From Nitrosomonas ureae (GTDB lineage Bacteria; Pseudomonadota; Gammaproteobacteria; Burkholderiales; Nitrosomonadaceae): a DNA stretch of 34,833 nt. The position numbers and the translations under genes are program-made. The notes under the pieces are model-generated. The model was not told the DNA's origin. It did no database searches and saw nothing but the letters and a program-made list of their open reading frames with translations. The DNA lies in NCBI GenBank assembly GCA_945872825.1, contig CAMCBD010000021.1, forward strand, positions 1-34,833, in the 5' to 3' direction. Positions within the stretch are counted from its first letter, which is position 1. The number at the start of each line of letters is the position of its first letter. This document shows positions 7,398-16,175 of the stretch, piece by piece.

Positions 7398-8849
7398 TCA
7401 CGATCGTTTTTCTGTTTTTTCCTTCAGATCCTGCAAGTAAACCCGCAGATCATTCTTGATTTCAGGTGCCAGCATATATAGCCCGATGATATTGGGAACC
7501 GCCATAGCAAACACCATCGAATCGGTAAATAAAATAATATTGGATAATTGCGCTGATGCGCCAATAATAATGAATGTGCAAAATAAAATTTTATAAATCC
7601 CCGCTACGACAAGCCGCTCACCAAATAAGTAAGTCGTACATACTAATCCATAGTACGACCAGGAAATCATGGTCGAATAGGCAAACAGAAAAACCGTTAA
7701 AGATAGCACGTAAGGAAACCACGAAATGCCGGATGCAAAAGCGCGAGAAGCCAATTGCACCCCTTCAATGCCCCCTCCTTCCACGTAAGTACCCGATATG
7801 ACAATCACCAATGCCGTGATCATACAAATCACTACGGTATCAATAAATGGACCGAGCATCGCGACCATCCCCTGACTGACCGGCACATCGGTTTTTACCG
7901 TGGAATGGGCGATCGCCGATGAACCCAATCCAGCCTCATTGGAGAAAGTAGCGCGCTGCACGCCCATCAGCAATGCGCCCATTAAAGCGCCCACACCGGC
8001 CTGCGGATACAATGCCATCTCAAAAATGGTTCTTAATGCACCGGGGATTGCCGCATGATGAATACCGATCACTACCAAACCGGCGATGATATAAATGATC
8101 GCCATCACAGGAACCACACGCCCAGCTACGGCCGCAATCCATTGGATGCCACCAATAATCACCATGCCAACCAGAATGGCCATAAACAAACCAAAAAGCC
8201 AACCCTTATCAGCCCAGAAACTGGCATCACCGCCCGTCACAACCAATACTTGTTGATAAGCCTGATTAGCCTGAAACAAGCCACCCGCACCAATGGTGCC
8301 GCCAATACAGCATACCGCAAACAATCCCGCCATAAACCTGCCCATTTGCGGCTGCTGCAGGCGATCAAAAGCACCGCGCAAATAATACATAGGGCCACCC
8401 GATATGGTATCCGGATTGTGCTTGCTTCCGTATTGCCGGTATTTAATCCCCAAGGTGACTTCAACAAACTTGGTCGACATACTGAAAATACCCATGATGG
8501 CCATCCAGAATGTAGCGCCTGGACCACCTATTGAAATGGCTACTGCCACGCCCGCAATATTACCCAGGCCAATCGTTGCCGACAGTGAAGTCATCAAAGC
8601 CTGAAAGCGGCTGATATGTCCGTTTGAATCTCCGCTATCATGTTTCCCGCGCAAAACATCTATGGCGTGCTTGAAATAGCGGATATTGATAAAACCAAGG
8701 TATACGGTAAAAAAAAGTGCCGCGGCAACCAGCCAGATCAATATCAATTTAATCTCAAGATCCAATAATTGAACACTGTAAAAAACTACTGACGCCACAG
8801 CGTTTGAAACAGGTTCAAAAGTGGAATCAATGACCTTATCAATTTCCAT
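7398..8849 (-). CDS. Sodium/alanine (glycine) symporter family protein
   Basis: The 483-residue membrane protein is of normal length for the AGCS (alanine/glycine:cation symporter) family. Diagnostic segments are TIGLGNIAGVAVAISIGGPG, WMAIMGIFSMSTKFVEVTLG, ISGGPMYYL and ATFSNEAGLGSSAIAHS, with about eleven hydrophobic helices. It would import alanine, glycine or a similar amino acid with sodium; the exact substrate cannot be read from sequence. A GGAG lies 11-14 nt before the ATG. A perfect 9-bp-stem palindrome lies 30 bp upstream and may be regulatory. Confidence 0.92.
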   Translation of the reverse strand: MEIDKVIDSTFEPVSNAVASVVFYSVQLLDLEIKLILIWLVAAALFFTVYLGFINIRYFKHAIDVLRGKHDSGDSNGHISRFQALMTSLSATIGLGNIAGVAVAISIGGPGATFWMAIMGIFSMSTKFVEVTLGIKYRQYGSKHNPDTISGGPMYYLRGAFDRLQQPQMGRFMAGLFAVCCIGGTIGAGGLFQANQAYQQVLVVTGGDASFWADKGWLFGLFMAILVGMVIIGGIQWIAAVAGRVVPVMAIIYIIAGLVVIGIHHAAIPGALRTIFEMALYPQAGVGALMGALLMGVQRATFSNEAGLGSSAIAHSTVKTDVPVSQGMVAMLGPFIDTVVICMITALVIVISGTYVEGGGIEGVQLASRAFASGISWFPYVLSLTVFLFAYSTMISWSYYGLVCTTYLFGERLVVAGIYKILFCTFIIIGASAQLSNIILFTDSMVFAMAVPNIIGLYMLAPEIKNDLRVYLQDLKEKTEKRS

Positions 8850-9159
8850 TAATTAAAGCACTCCGTTGTACAAAACATGTCAAACGCATTGCGTTTGACG
8901 CATACAGTACATTTGATCTGATTTATTTCAGAATTTCTATACGTTGAGAAAGAGAAAACTGAAATTGGCTTTATCCCAGCAAAACTGATAGCCATTTAAC
9001 TGATAATATTTCGTTTTTTTGCATAAGTTTACTTTCTATTCCGAACGTGCAATAACCGCTAAATTTTTTCATTTTGCCATATTTTTCTAGGGTTAGCATA
9101 CCATGGCGTTATATGTGATATATCAAATATGACACACACTATTTTCTCAAGATAACACC
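8850..9159. promoter_or_regulatory. Divergent intergenic region between the symporter and nuclease genes
   Basis: This is 310 bp without a gene. It is AT-rich and separates two divergently transcribed genes, so both promoters should lie inside. The only strong structure is the palindrome GTCAAACGC-ATT-GCGTTTGAC at 8879-8899 (9-bp arms, 3-nt loop), just upstream of the symporter start. A looser AT-rich dyad around 9108-9130 (GTGATATATCAAATATGAC) lies about 30 bp before the nuclease ATG. I do not see confident sigma-70 hexamers. Confidence 0.5.
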
Positions 9160-9996
9160 ATGTTCCTCAGCAAAAAATATTATTTGATCTTTTGCTTGAT
9201 TCTCAATACTGCCGCCCCGGTGTCATTTGCTGCCGAAATATACCGCAGTGTCGATGAAAAAGGCCGCGTAACTTATTCGGATAGACCTTCCACCGGTGCA
9301 GAGCCTGTCAAGATCCTCAGCCAACCCAGCCGGCAACTGTATCCAGTCGCCCGAGTATACGATGGAGATACGATTATTCTGGAAGACAATAAGCATGTTC
9401 GTTTATTGGGAGTTAACACACCCGAAATTGAAAGCCATCAACGCGCAGAAGAACCTGGTGGTGTCGCCGCAAAAAAATGGTTGCAGGCACAGTTACAGGA
9501 AAACAAGGTGTACTTGGAATTCGACCAAGTAAGGCGGGATAAATATAAACGTTTATTGGCGCATGTATTTCTACCGGATGGTAAGCATCTCAATCTTGCT
9601 TTGTTGGAAAACGGCTTGGCCGTAATCAGTATCATCCCGCCTAATGGGCGTTACAGCGACAAACTGATTCAAGCGCAACAACACGCTGAGAAACTGAAGC
9701 TAGGAATTTGGGGCATGCCGGAGTATCAACTTCGGCCAATTTCACAGATTGCCAATCACACCAAAGGCTGGCAACGATTTACCGGAATCCCTGTTTCGAT
9801 TAGGAAAAGTAAAAAATATACGCGACTGCTGTTTAATGACAAAGTTGACATACGCGTCGCTAATGCCAATCTCGATCTATTTCCTGCGCTGAATACCTAC
9901 GTGGGAAAATCGCTCGAAATCCGCGGCTGGGTAGCGCGCGATAAAGATTATTACACCATGTTAATTAACCACCCTAGTTCGTTAATGCAGAGATAG
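9160..9996 (+). CDS. Secreted thermonuclease (SNase-like) with N-terminal DUF4124
   Basis: The 278-residue protein has a signal peptide ending ...APVSFA. A DUF4124 module follows (about 25-55; AEIYRSVDEKGRVTYSDRPS), then a staphylococcal-nuclease-like domain (about 62-180). The SNase catalytic set is visible: VYDGDTIIL, VRLLGVNTPEIE supplying Arg and Glu, and RRDKYKRLLAHVFL supplying the second Arg. The last 80 residues (GIPVSIRKSKKYTRLLFNDK onward) form a beta-rich tail resembling an OB-like accessory domain, which most SNase proteins lack. It probably degrades extracellular or periplasmic DNA/RNA with calcium. It is monocistronic, with a weak Shine-Dalgarno. Confidence 0.88.
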   Translation: MFLSKKYYLIFCLILNTAAPVSFAAEIYRSVDEKGRVTYSDRPSTGAEPVKILSQPSRQLYPVARVYDGDTIILEDNKHVRLLGVNTPEIESHQRAEEPGGVAAKKWLQAQLQENKVYLEFDQVRRDKYKRLLAHVFLPDGKHLNLALLENGLAVISIIPPNGRYSDKLIQAQQHAEKLKLGIWGMPEYQLRPISQIANHTKGWQRFTGIPVSIRKSKKYTRLLFNDKVDIRVANANLDLFPALNTYVGKSLEIRGWVARDKDYYTMLINHPSSLMQR

Positions 9997-10407
9997 CTTT
10001 ACAAGTAATTCCACAGTGTATGGAAAATCACGTGCGTAGTAACATTACACGGCATTCTGTTCTCTTTACACCGTGATCCGCAAAATCACTACGCAAGCGG
10101 CATGACGAGCGAATTCTCCAGGCATAAAAACCACTTTTAGAAACACTGAGTACGCGATACATGCGCAATCCAGTATGTATGTCGTATGGAATTAATCAGA
10201 TCTTATTTCACCACTTAAAATATCAACCAAGCTTCGCGAAACAGGTCACACAATTTATATGAAATCTCGTCCTGATTTGACTTCCGTAAGCTCACGCTTG
10301 ATCCCGGACAACTCCACCTCAAGGTAAATAATTCATTAGCATAGCCGCGAAATATACGTTAAAGTTTCAATCTATTTAATCACAATTATAAGAGAAAGGA
10401 TCTTATT
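9997..10407. other. 411-bp gene-free region upstream of uspA
   Basis: No open frame in this stretch looks protein-like. It contains a nested inverted repeat at 10034-10094: outer arms GCGTAGT/ACTACGC and inner arms CACGG/CCGTG. Directly before the stress-protein gene is an AT-rich stretch and an AAAGGA Shine-Dalgarno (about 10395). The uspA promoter should lie in the last 100 bp, but I cannot pick it confidently. Confidence 0.4.
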
Positions 10408-10842
10408 ATGACTATTGCCCTGATTGCTTTCGATGGTTCAGAAAATGCGATGCGCGCCATTGATGAGGTACTGGATTCAATGGATACAAGTAAACTGCAT
10501 GTGCATTTGCTCTACGTGTACGAGCCAGTTCAAATAAACGAAGTCGCCTTCAACAAAGAGCCGGTTTTAGACATGCTGAGCATCAAGAAGGCGCGCGAAG
10601 AAGCGGGGCTGGCATTACTGACGCCTGCGAAAGCGCGCCTCGAAAGTGCCGGTATCGCGTTCGATGCGCATATACGCAATGGCAATCCCGCCGAAGTCAT
10701 CACCGACTTCTCACGTGAGTATCACTGTAATTTGATCGTGATGGGCACGCGCGGCATGGGTACGATAAAAAATCTGCTGCTCGGATCAGTAACGAGCAAG
10801 GTCATCCACCTCACCGAAAAGCCGCTGCTGCTCGTCAAATAG
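10408..10842 (+). CDS. Universal stress protein (UspA family)
   Basis: The 144-residue single-domain Usp has the nucleotide-binding signature in full: GTRGMGTIKNLLLGSVTSKV fits the G-x2-G-x9-G-S/T pattern of ATP-binding members. The N-terminal beta strand IALIAFDGSENAMRAID supplies the conserved aspartate. Family members bind ATP and support survival under starvation, oxidative or respiratory stress. An AAAGGA motif precedes the ATG. No partner gene shares the transcript clearly; the next plus-strand gene starts about 200 bp later. Confidence 0.92.
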   Translation: MTIALIAFDGSENAMRAIDEVLDSMDTSKLHVHLLYVYEPVQINEVAFNKEPVLDMLSIKKAREEAGLALLTPAKARLESAGIAFDAHIRNGNPAEVITDFSREYHCNLIVMGTRGMGTIKNLLLGSVTSKVIHLTEKPLLLVK

Positions 10843-11046
10843 TCGTGTCGACGACGATAATTCAGCTATGCGTAAGGCGCAGCAAAGGCAGTCCATGCCA
10901 GAGAACAATACTTATGCTATATCTAATTGATTAGATGTAACAATAATGCAGTAAGAAAAAACAAAAAGAACACAACCAGCTTGGCACAACATCTTAGATT
11001 GTATGCGCTTCTACAAATAGGCCAGTTTTCGATTATCGTTGATACC

Positions 11047-12039
11047 TTGAGACGAAACAGAATCATATCGTCCAGTTTTACACTAATGATAGCGTTTGCA
11101 TGTGTAGCCGCATCTCTGGAAACACAAGCCGATGAAGGCGGCGCGAGTTTTTGGCTGCCGGGGCAATTCGGCAGTTTTGCAGCTACGCCAGCCAAGCCTG
11201 GGTGGTCCCTATCATCGGCTTACTACCACGCTTCGACAAGTACAGGCGCGGACAAGAATTTCGAGATTGGCGGCAGAATCGAAACAGGTGTAAGTGCGCG
11301 TACCAATCTGCTATTTATCACACCAACATACACCTTTTCCGATCCCATACTTGGCGGTCAGGCAGCAATCAGTATAACCGGGACATTTGGACGCATGGAT
11401 GTCTTTGCTGATGCCACTCTAGCTAGTCCTGGCGGGATCGTCTTGTCACGCAATGATAGTAATTCGCTCACCGGAGCAGGAGATCTCTTTCCATTTGGCT
11501 CTCTTCGCTGGAATGATGGTAACCACAACTTCATGACCTACACGATGGTGGGAGTTCCGGTAGGTAATTATCAAGTTGGGCATCTGACGAACCTCGGCAT
11601 CAACCACTGGTCAGTGGATATCGGTGGCGGTTACACCTACTTCAATACGCAGAATGGCCGTGAGTTCTCGGCAGTTGCAGGATTCACCCGCAACTTTGAA
11701 AATCACGGCACTCGATACCGTAATGGCAATAACCTGCACTTTGACTGGAGCCTTTCTCAGTTTCTATCGAAGCACTGGCATATCGGTTTGGTTGGTTACT
11801 TTTACCATCAAGTGACCGGCGACAGCGGATCAGGCGCACTCCTTGGCGACTTTAAGTCGCGCGTTGTTGGCATTGGCCCACAAGCGGGCTATCAGTTCAC
11901 CATAGGCAAGCAGGAAGTCCACTTGAATATTAGAGGTTACAAGGAATTCGATGCCAAAAACCGGGCAGAAGGCTGGAATGCTTGGCTCACGCTGACGATA
12001 CCGATTGGATCAAAACTGTTAGTAGCTTCTCAGAATTGA
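11047..12039 (+). CDS. SphA/MetA-type outer-membrane transporter (phenol-degradation-meta family)
   Basis: The mature region begins EGGASFWLPGQFGSFAATPA. Together with GWSLSSAYYH, LFITPTYTF and the beta-hairpin pattern to the end, this is typical of the MetA-pathway outer-membrane transporter family thought to form channels for hydrophobic compounds. The frame is open from a TTG at 10927, but residues before about 41 do not look like a signal. I place the start at the TTG at 11047, which gives a signal peptide RRNRIISSSFTLMIAFACVA ending near QA-DEGG. An ATG at 11086 is the alternative, and no start has a good Shine-Dalgarno. It converges on sdhA with only 64 bp between. Confidence 0.75.
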   Translation: MRRNRIISSSFTLMIAFACVAASLETQADEGGASFWLPGQFGSFAATPAKPGWSLSSAYYHASTSTGADKNFEIGGRIETGVSARTNLLFITPTYTFSDPILGGQAAISITGTFGRMDVFADATLASPGGIVLSRNDSNSLTGAGDLFPFGSLRWNDGNHNFMTYTMVGVPVGNYQVGHLTNLGINHWSVDIGGGYTYFNTQNGREFSAVAGFTRNFENHGTRYRNGNNLHFDWSLSQFLSKHWHIGLVGYFYHQVTGDSGSGALLGDFKSRVVGIGPQAGYQFTIGKQEVHLNIRGYKEFDAKNRAEGWNAWLTLTIPIGSKLLVASQN

Positions 12040-12103
12040 TTACGCAACCATCCCAGGAATAAAAAAGGCTGCCTTCTTCAGAACCAAAACAAAGTTATGA
12101 AAC

Positions 12104-13867
12104 CTAATAAGTTCTTGCTTTCGGCGGGAAAGATTCTACCGTTATCGGTTTCAGGCGCACCGGTTTATAATCCAATCGATTATCTTCACTGAAAAACAAC
12201 GTATGTTTTAACCATTTGACATCATCGCGTTCGGGATAATCATCGCGTGCATGCGCGCCACGGCTTTCACGCCGGGCTTCGGCGGAGATCATTGTGGCTG
12301 TGGCAACTTCTTTTAAGTTGTCCAATTCGAGCGCTTCAATGCGCGCGGTATTGAATACTTTGCTTTTATCTTTGATTTCCGTATGACCAACCCGCTCGCC
12401 GACTTCAAGAATTTTTTCCACACCTTTTTGCAGCATGTCTTCAAAACGGAACACGCCACAATAGGTTTGCATCGTTTTAGCCAAAGCGGCCCCCACCTGC
12501 GCTACGCTCTCACCGTCTTTCTGATTCTCCAGCCGGGCCAAACGAGTCAGTGTTTGATCCGCAGCATTCTCCGGTAGCAGCTTATGATGTGGATTTGTTT
12601 TCAAATCTTCAATGATCTGGTTGGCGGCAGCACGTCCGAATACCACCAAATCGAGCAATGAATTGGTACCCAAGCGGTTGGCGCCGTGCACAGAGACACA
12701 AGCGCACTCTCCCACCGCGTAAAAGCCGGATACAATTTCTTCCGGGCCGGTTTTATATGGTGCCACCACCTGACCGTAGTAATTGGTTGGAATGCCGCCC
12801 ATCATGTAATGTGCGGTGGGCACGACTGGAATCGGCTCATTGATCGGATCGGCATGGGCAAATTTAATCGCCAGTTCACGGATACCCGGTAACCGGGTTT
12901 TGATAATTTCAGCACCCAGATGATCGAGTTTTAACAGCAAATGGTCACTCTCATCGCCGCAACCGCGCCCGTCTTTCATTTCCGTCGTCATGGCGCGTGA
13001 AACCACGTCACGGCTGGCCAGATCCTTGGCGTTAGGGGCGTAACGCTCCATGAAACGTTCGCCGTTCCTATTCAGCAAATAACCGCCCTCGCCACGCACA
13101 GCCTCACTGATCAACACGCCCACGCCATAGACACCGGTCGGATGAAATTGCCAGAATTCCATGTCTTCCAGCGGAATCCCAGCCCGCGCAGCAATCCCGA
13201 GACCATCTCCAGTATTGATTAAGGCATTGGTACTGGCCTGAAAAATCCGCCCGCTGCCACCGGTAGCAAATAAGGTGGCTCTGGCTTGCAAGATCAAAAT
13301 TTCTCCTGTTTCCATTTCCATTGCGGTCACACCCAGCACATCACCTTGCTCATCGCGAATCAGATCGAGTGCCATCCATTCAATGAAGAATTGCGTGTTG
13401 GCACTAACGTTGCGTTGATACAACGTATGCAATAGCGCATGCCCGGTGCGGTCAGCAGCGGCACAAGAACGCGTTGCCTGCGCACCGCCAAAATTTTGGG
13501 ATTGTCCGCCAAACGGACGCTGATAAATTTTGCCGTTTTCCAGTCGATCGAACGGCATACCGAAATGCTCCAGTTCATACACTACTTCATTGGCCTGACG
13601 GCACATGAATTCGATGGCATCCTGATCACCCAGGTAATCGGAACCTTTTACCGTGTCATACATATGCCAGTGCCAGTTGTCTTCTGTGACATTTCCCAGC
13701 GAGGCGGCAATCCCTCCTTGTGCTGAGACGGTATGCGAGCGCGTAGGAAATACTTTGGACAGCACCGCCACTTTCAATCCCGCTTCGGATAACTGCAACG
13801 CAGCGCGCATCCCGGCACCACCTGCGCCAACAATGACTACATCAAATTTTCTTTTGATTATTGCCAC
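12104..13867 (-). CDS. sdhA: Succinate dehydrogenase flavoprotein subunit
   Basis: The 587-residue protein is full-length SdhA. It has the dinucleotide-binding [11 protein letters not shown] near the N-terminus, the covalent FAD histidine His45 in [25 protein letters not shown] in the substrate site, the second FAD motif [17 protein letters not shown] and the C-terminal DDVKWLKHT. It oxidises succinate to fumarate in complex II and the TCA cycle. It begins 1 bp after sdhD. The iron-sulphur subunit gene sdhB, which usually follows sdhA, is absent; the convergent channel gene starts 64 bp away. Confidence 0.96.
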   Translation of the reverse strand: MAIIKRKFDVVIVGAGGAGMRAALQLSEAGLKVAVLSKVFPTRSHTVSAQGGIAASLGNVTEDNWHWHMYDTVKGSDYLGDQDAIEFMCRQANEVVYELEHFGMPFDRLENGKIYQRPFGGQSQNFGGAQATRSCAAADRTGHALLHTLYQRNVSANTQFFIEWMALDLIRDEQGDVLGVTAMEMETGEILILQARATLFATGGSGRIFQASTNALINTGDGLGIAARAGIPLEDMEFWQFHPTGVYGVGVLISEAVRGEGGYLLNRNGERFMERYAPNAKDLASRDVVSRAMTTEMKDGRGCGDESDHLLLKLDHLGAEIIKTRLPGIRELAIKFAHADPINEPIPVVPTAHYMMGGIPTNYYGQVVAPYKTGPEEIVSGFYAVGECACVSVHGANRLGTNSLLDLVVFGRAAANQIIEDLKTNPHHKLLPENAADQTLTRLARLENQKDGESVAQVGAALAKTMQTYCGVFRFEDMLQKGVEKILEVGERVGHTEIKDKSKVFNTARIEALELDNLKEVATATMISAEARRESRGAHARDDYPERDDVKWLKHTLFFSEDNRLDYKPVRLKPITVESFPPKARTY

Positions 13868-13868
13868 A

Positions 13869-14222
13869 TCAACTCCACAATATGTCAGCAGCCCACACCA
13901 GATAAAACAGCAAGGCAGTAATTACCAGAATTTGTACGGTTAAGCGGATTGCAGTGGGATGCACATAATCCATCAGAATATTACGCATCCCGATCCAGGC
14001 ATGCCAGAAAACGCAAATGAAAAACACAAAAGTCGCAATGCGCATCACTTGGTGACTGAATACGCCTTTCCAGGCCACGTAATCTTGCGGTGCAGCAACG
14101 CATAAAACACCGGCCAGTCCTATGAGATACAGCGTCATCAAAACGGCTGTCACCCGTTGTGCCAGCCAATCCTTCAAGCCATAGTGTGCGCCCGTTACGG
14201 CACGCCTGGGTTGCTTTACCAT
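13869..14222 (-). CDS. sdhD: Succinate dehydrogenase membrane anchor subunit SdhD
   Basis: The protein is 117 residues from the ATG at 14222, which overlaps the sdhC stop by a few bases; upstream in-frame sequence to 14369 is only the shadow of sdhC. It has three hydrophobic helices. The segment [18 protein letters not shown] matches the haem- and quinone-proximal region of SdhD (HVWIGMWQVLTDYV in E. coli), so His in HAWIGM is the likely haem ligand. It anchors SdhA/B to the inner membrane with SdhC. Confidence 0.9.
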   Translation of the reverse strand: MVKQPRRAVTGAHYGLKDWLAQRVTAVLMTLYLIGLAGVLCVAAPQDYVAWKGVFSHQVMRIATFVFFICVFWHAWIGMRNILMDYVHPTAIRLTVQILVITALLFYLVWAADILWS

Positions 14223-14605
14223 AACATCGCCCCAATCAGCGCAGTGAGCAGGATACCCGCCGCCACTACTAACATACTCCCCATGCGCGCCTGCGGCAGC
14301 GTGACGCCAATATGCAAATCCAACGCCAGATGACGAATGCCTGCGCACAAATGATGCATAAAAAACCATACTGGGAGCAGCAACACCACTTTAATGATCG
14401 GGTCGCGCAAACAATCCTGTAAAGCTTCAAAACTTTGTTGCGATTGCAACAGCATTTGTAGGCTATACAGTACTAATGGGATACCGGGAAAAAACAGCAA
14501 AGCACCACTGATGCGGTGCAGAATTGAAACCACAGCCGGTAAGGGCTGCCTGATCTTTAAGAGATTAAGATGCTTGGGGCGTTTATTTTGCAATTTCGCT
14601 TCCAT
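14216..14605 (-). CDS. sdhC: Succinate dehydrogenase cytochrome b556 subunit SdhC
   Basis: The 129-residue three-helix membrane protein opens with the SdhC signature: RPKHLNLLKIRQPLPAVVSI, then LHRISGALLFF (quinone-site Ser/Arg). It then has HHLCAGIRHLALD, where the His residues include the haem axial ligand. It is first in an sdhCDA operon and overlaps sdhD. The promoter should lie in 14606-14713; I see no clear hexamers. Confidence 0.93.
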   Translation of the reverse strand: MEAKLQNKRPKHLNLLKIRQPLPAVVSILHRISGALLFFPGIPLVLYSLQMLLQSQQSFEALQDCLRDPIIKVVLLLPVWFFMHHLCAGIRHLALDLHIGVTLPQARMGSMLVVAAGILLTALIGAMLW

Positions 14606-14713
14606 GCGGGAGATTCTAAAGTAGAAAATTCTATCGCCAAAATTCGGCTTAAACGCTAATTACCGGAACCAAGTTTAGTCTGTTATGCCGCATGATACAA
14701 GCCATAGCCAATG

Positions 14714-14743
14714 AAAAACCCGGCTGCAAATAACCGGGTTTTT
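14714..14743. terminator. Rho-independent terminator (bidirectional type)
   Basis: AAAAACCCGG and CCGGGTTTTT flank a 10-nt loop, giving a 10-bp stem with an A-run on one side and a T-run on the other. It lies 26 bp beyond the doxX stop, so it ends the pirin-doxX transcript and shields sdhCDA from read-through. Confidence 0.88.
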
Positions 14744-14769
14744 AAAGCGATGAAGATTAGCTGTATTTC

Positions 14770-15150
14770 TTATGACTTGCTACGGCGGCTATCCAAGCTA
14801 TAGCCCCCCGCACCATATACAACTAAGAGTATAAATCCACCCGCTATCGCAATATTCTTCATGAACATGATCATCTGCATCTGATCGGAAAAATTGTTGT
14901 GAAAGATCGCCGCAGCAACAACCGTAAATGCTGCCAATGCAATCGAGACCAGCTTGGTCTGCCATCCCGCAATGATCGCGAGACCACCACCCACTTCAAG
15001 TACTATCACTAGCGGCAATAGCATACCCGGCACGCCCATCGCGTCCATATAACCCTGCGTGCCATCATATCCGCTGATTTTGAAAATACCGGAAAACAAA
15101 AAGATTTGCCCGAGAAATAGCCGCGCTACCAATTGACTGATTTTTTCCAT
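14770..15150 (-). CDS. DoxX family membrane protein
   Basis: The 126-residue four-helix membrane protein carries the DoxX pattern: LVARLFLGQIFLFSGIFKI, the GMLLPLVIVLEVGGGLAIIAGW segment and a final helix IAIAGGFILLVVYGAGG. DoxX-type proteins are linked to quinone-dependent redox and thiol stress but the biochemical role of this clade is open. It has a strong AAGGAG Shine-Dalgarno 6 nt before the ATG. It lies 25 bp downstream of the pirin gene, so they form one operon. Confidence 0.88.
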   Translation of the reverse strand: MEKISQLVARLFLGQIFLFSGIFKISGYDGTQGYMDAMGVPGMLLPLVIVLEVGGGLAIIAGWQTKLVSIALAAFTVVAAAIFHNNFSDQMQMIMFMKNIAIAGGFILLVVYGAGGYSLDSRRSKS

Positions 15151-15175
15151 TTGAGTCTCCTTAAAAATTGGTTAA

Positions 15176-16045
15176 TCATTTTTTATCGCGCTTGATCCAC
15201 GCACGATCACGCACAAAATTATTAGACTGAAAATCTTTCATCGCCTGATCAATTTGTTCTCGGGTGTTCATCACAAATGGTCCATATTGAACAATCGGCT
15301 CATGAATCGGTTTACCGCTCACGATGACAAAACGTGCACCCGATTTTCCCGCGATAAAGTCGAACGAATGGTCATCCGTATCCAATATAACGAGGGAATG
15401 TAATGGCACCATTTGTTCATCGAGCTGCCCATCCCCCTCGAACACATACAGAAAACTATTGTTTCCAACCGGCAAGTGATGCTGAAAATGCTTACCGGGT
15501 TGCACCTGCACATCAAAATAAGACACATTGGTAATGTTATCCACAATCGGTACGATCGCATCGGCAAAGCGGCCGATTAACACTTTCAACCTATAATCCG
15601 GTGTCTCCACCACAGGAAAGGCCGCTGCGGCATACTCCTGATACTCAGGATGATCGAGCTTATTGGCTGCGGGCAAGTTGATCCACAGTTGAAATCCGCG
15701 TAACAAACCATCCTCCTGTTTCGGCATTTCGGAATGGATAACACCGCTGGCGGCCTTCATCCACTGCGCGGAGCCGGGACCCAGATCGCCGGTATTACCC
15801 ATACTATCCTGATGCGCCATATGACCATCGATGATGTACGTGAATGTACTGAACCCGCGATGCGGATGAGATGGAAAACCCGCAATGTAATCCTCCGGAT
15901 TATTACTGCTGATGTGATCCAGTAACAGGAATGGATCATAATTGCGTAAAGCTGGCGTGCCGATCGTACGGTGCACCGTAACACCGGCGCCTTCCGGTAC
16001 TGCCACTGCAGGGATTAATCGTGTTGCGCTAACGGCTGTATTCAT
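15176..16045 (-). CDS. Pirin family protein (bicupin)
   Basis: The protein has 289-290 residues with the metal-binding motif in the N-terminal cupin: GFPSHPHRGFSTFTY, then the His in HMAHQDS and the Glu in VIHSEMP. The C-terminal cupin is also recognisable. Pirins bind Fe or Ni, and some act as quercetinases or redox-sensitive regulators; the substrate is unknown. Two adjacent ATGs exist. The second (16045) has better spacing from AAGGAG. The gene is divergent from a LysR regulator, a common arrangement for pirin operons, but that regulator is broken here. Confidence 0.9.
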   Translation of the reverse strand: MNTAVSATRLIPAVAVPEGAGVTVHRTIGTPALRNYDPFLLLDHISSNNPEDYIAGFPSHPHRGFSTFTYIIDGHMAHQDSMGNTGDLGPGSAQWMKAASGVIHSEMPKQEDGLLRGFQLWINLPAANKLDHPEYQEYAAAAFPVVETPDYRLKVLIGRFADAIVPIVDNITNVSYFDVQVQPGKHFQHHLPVGNNSFLYVFEGDGQLDEQMVPLHSLVILDTDDHSFDFIAGKSGARFVIVSGKPIHEPIVQYGPFVMNTREQIDQAMKDFQSNNFVRDRAWIKRDKK

Positions 16046-16094
16046 CATTTTCTCCTTTTCGGTAAAAAATCGTTATGACGTGTTTGCTGGGAGT

Positions 16095-16114
16095 ATTATC
16101 ATAGTTGCGATAAT
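16095..16114. promoter_or_regulatory. Candidate LysR-type operator
   Basis: The perfect dyad ATTATC-N8-GATAAT lies midway between the divergent pirin and LysR genes. A related half site (GCAACGATAA) recurs about 50 bp further on, near the LysR start. The spacing approximates the T-N11-A architecture of LysR boxes. Function is inferred from position only. Confidence 0.4.
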
Positions 16115-16175
16115 AAGAATAAATAGCCATCATAAGAAATAACTGTTCTGATATTAGCAACGATAAAACAATCCA

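Noticed and set aside
8055..8534. 159-residue plus-strand open frame opposite the symporter gene
   Set aside because: It lies fully antisense to an intact AGCS symporter, with His/Asn-rich composition typical of a shadow frame and no Shine-Dalgarno.
10300..10330. Possible FNR-type site (TTGATCCCGGACAA)
   Set aside because: The second half does not match ATCAA and no promoter context supports it.
12040..12103. Possible terminator between the channel gene and sdhA (AAGGCTGCCTT)
   Set aside because: The stem is only 4 bp and has no following T-run in either direction.
14223..14369. Longer SdhD start at 14369
   Set aside because: The extra 49 residues are a shadow frame of sdhC; the ATG at 14222 gives the normal SdhD length.
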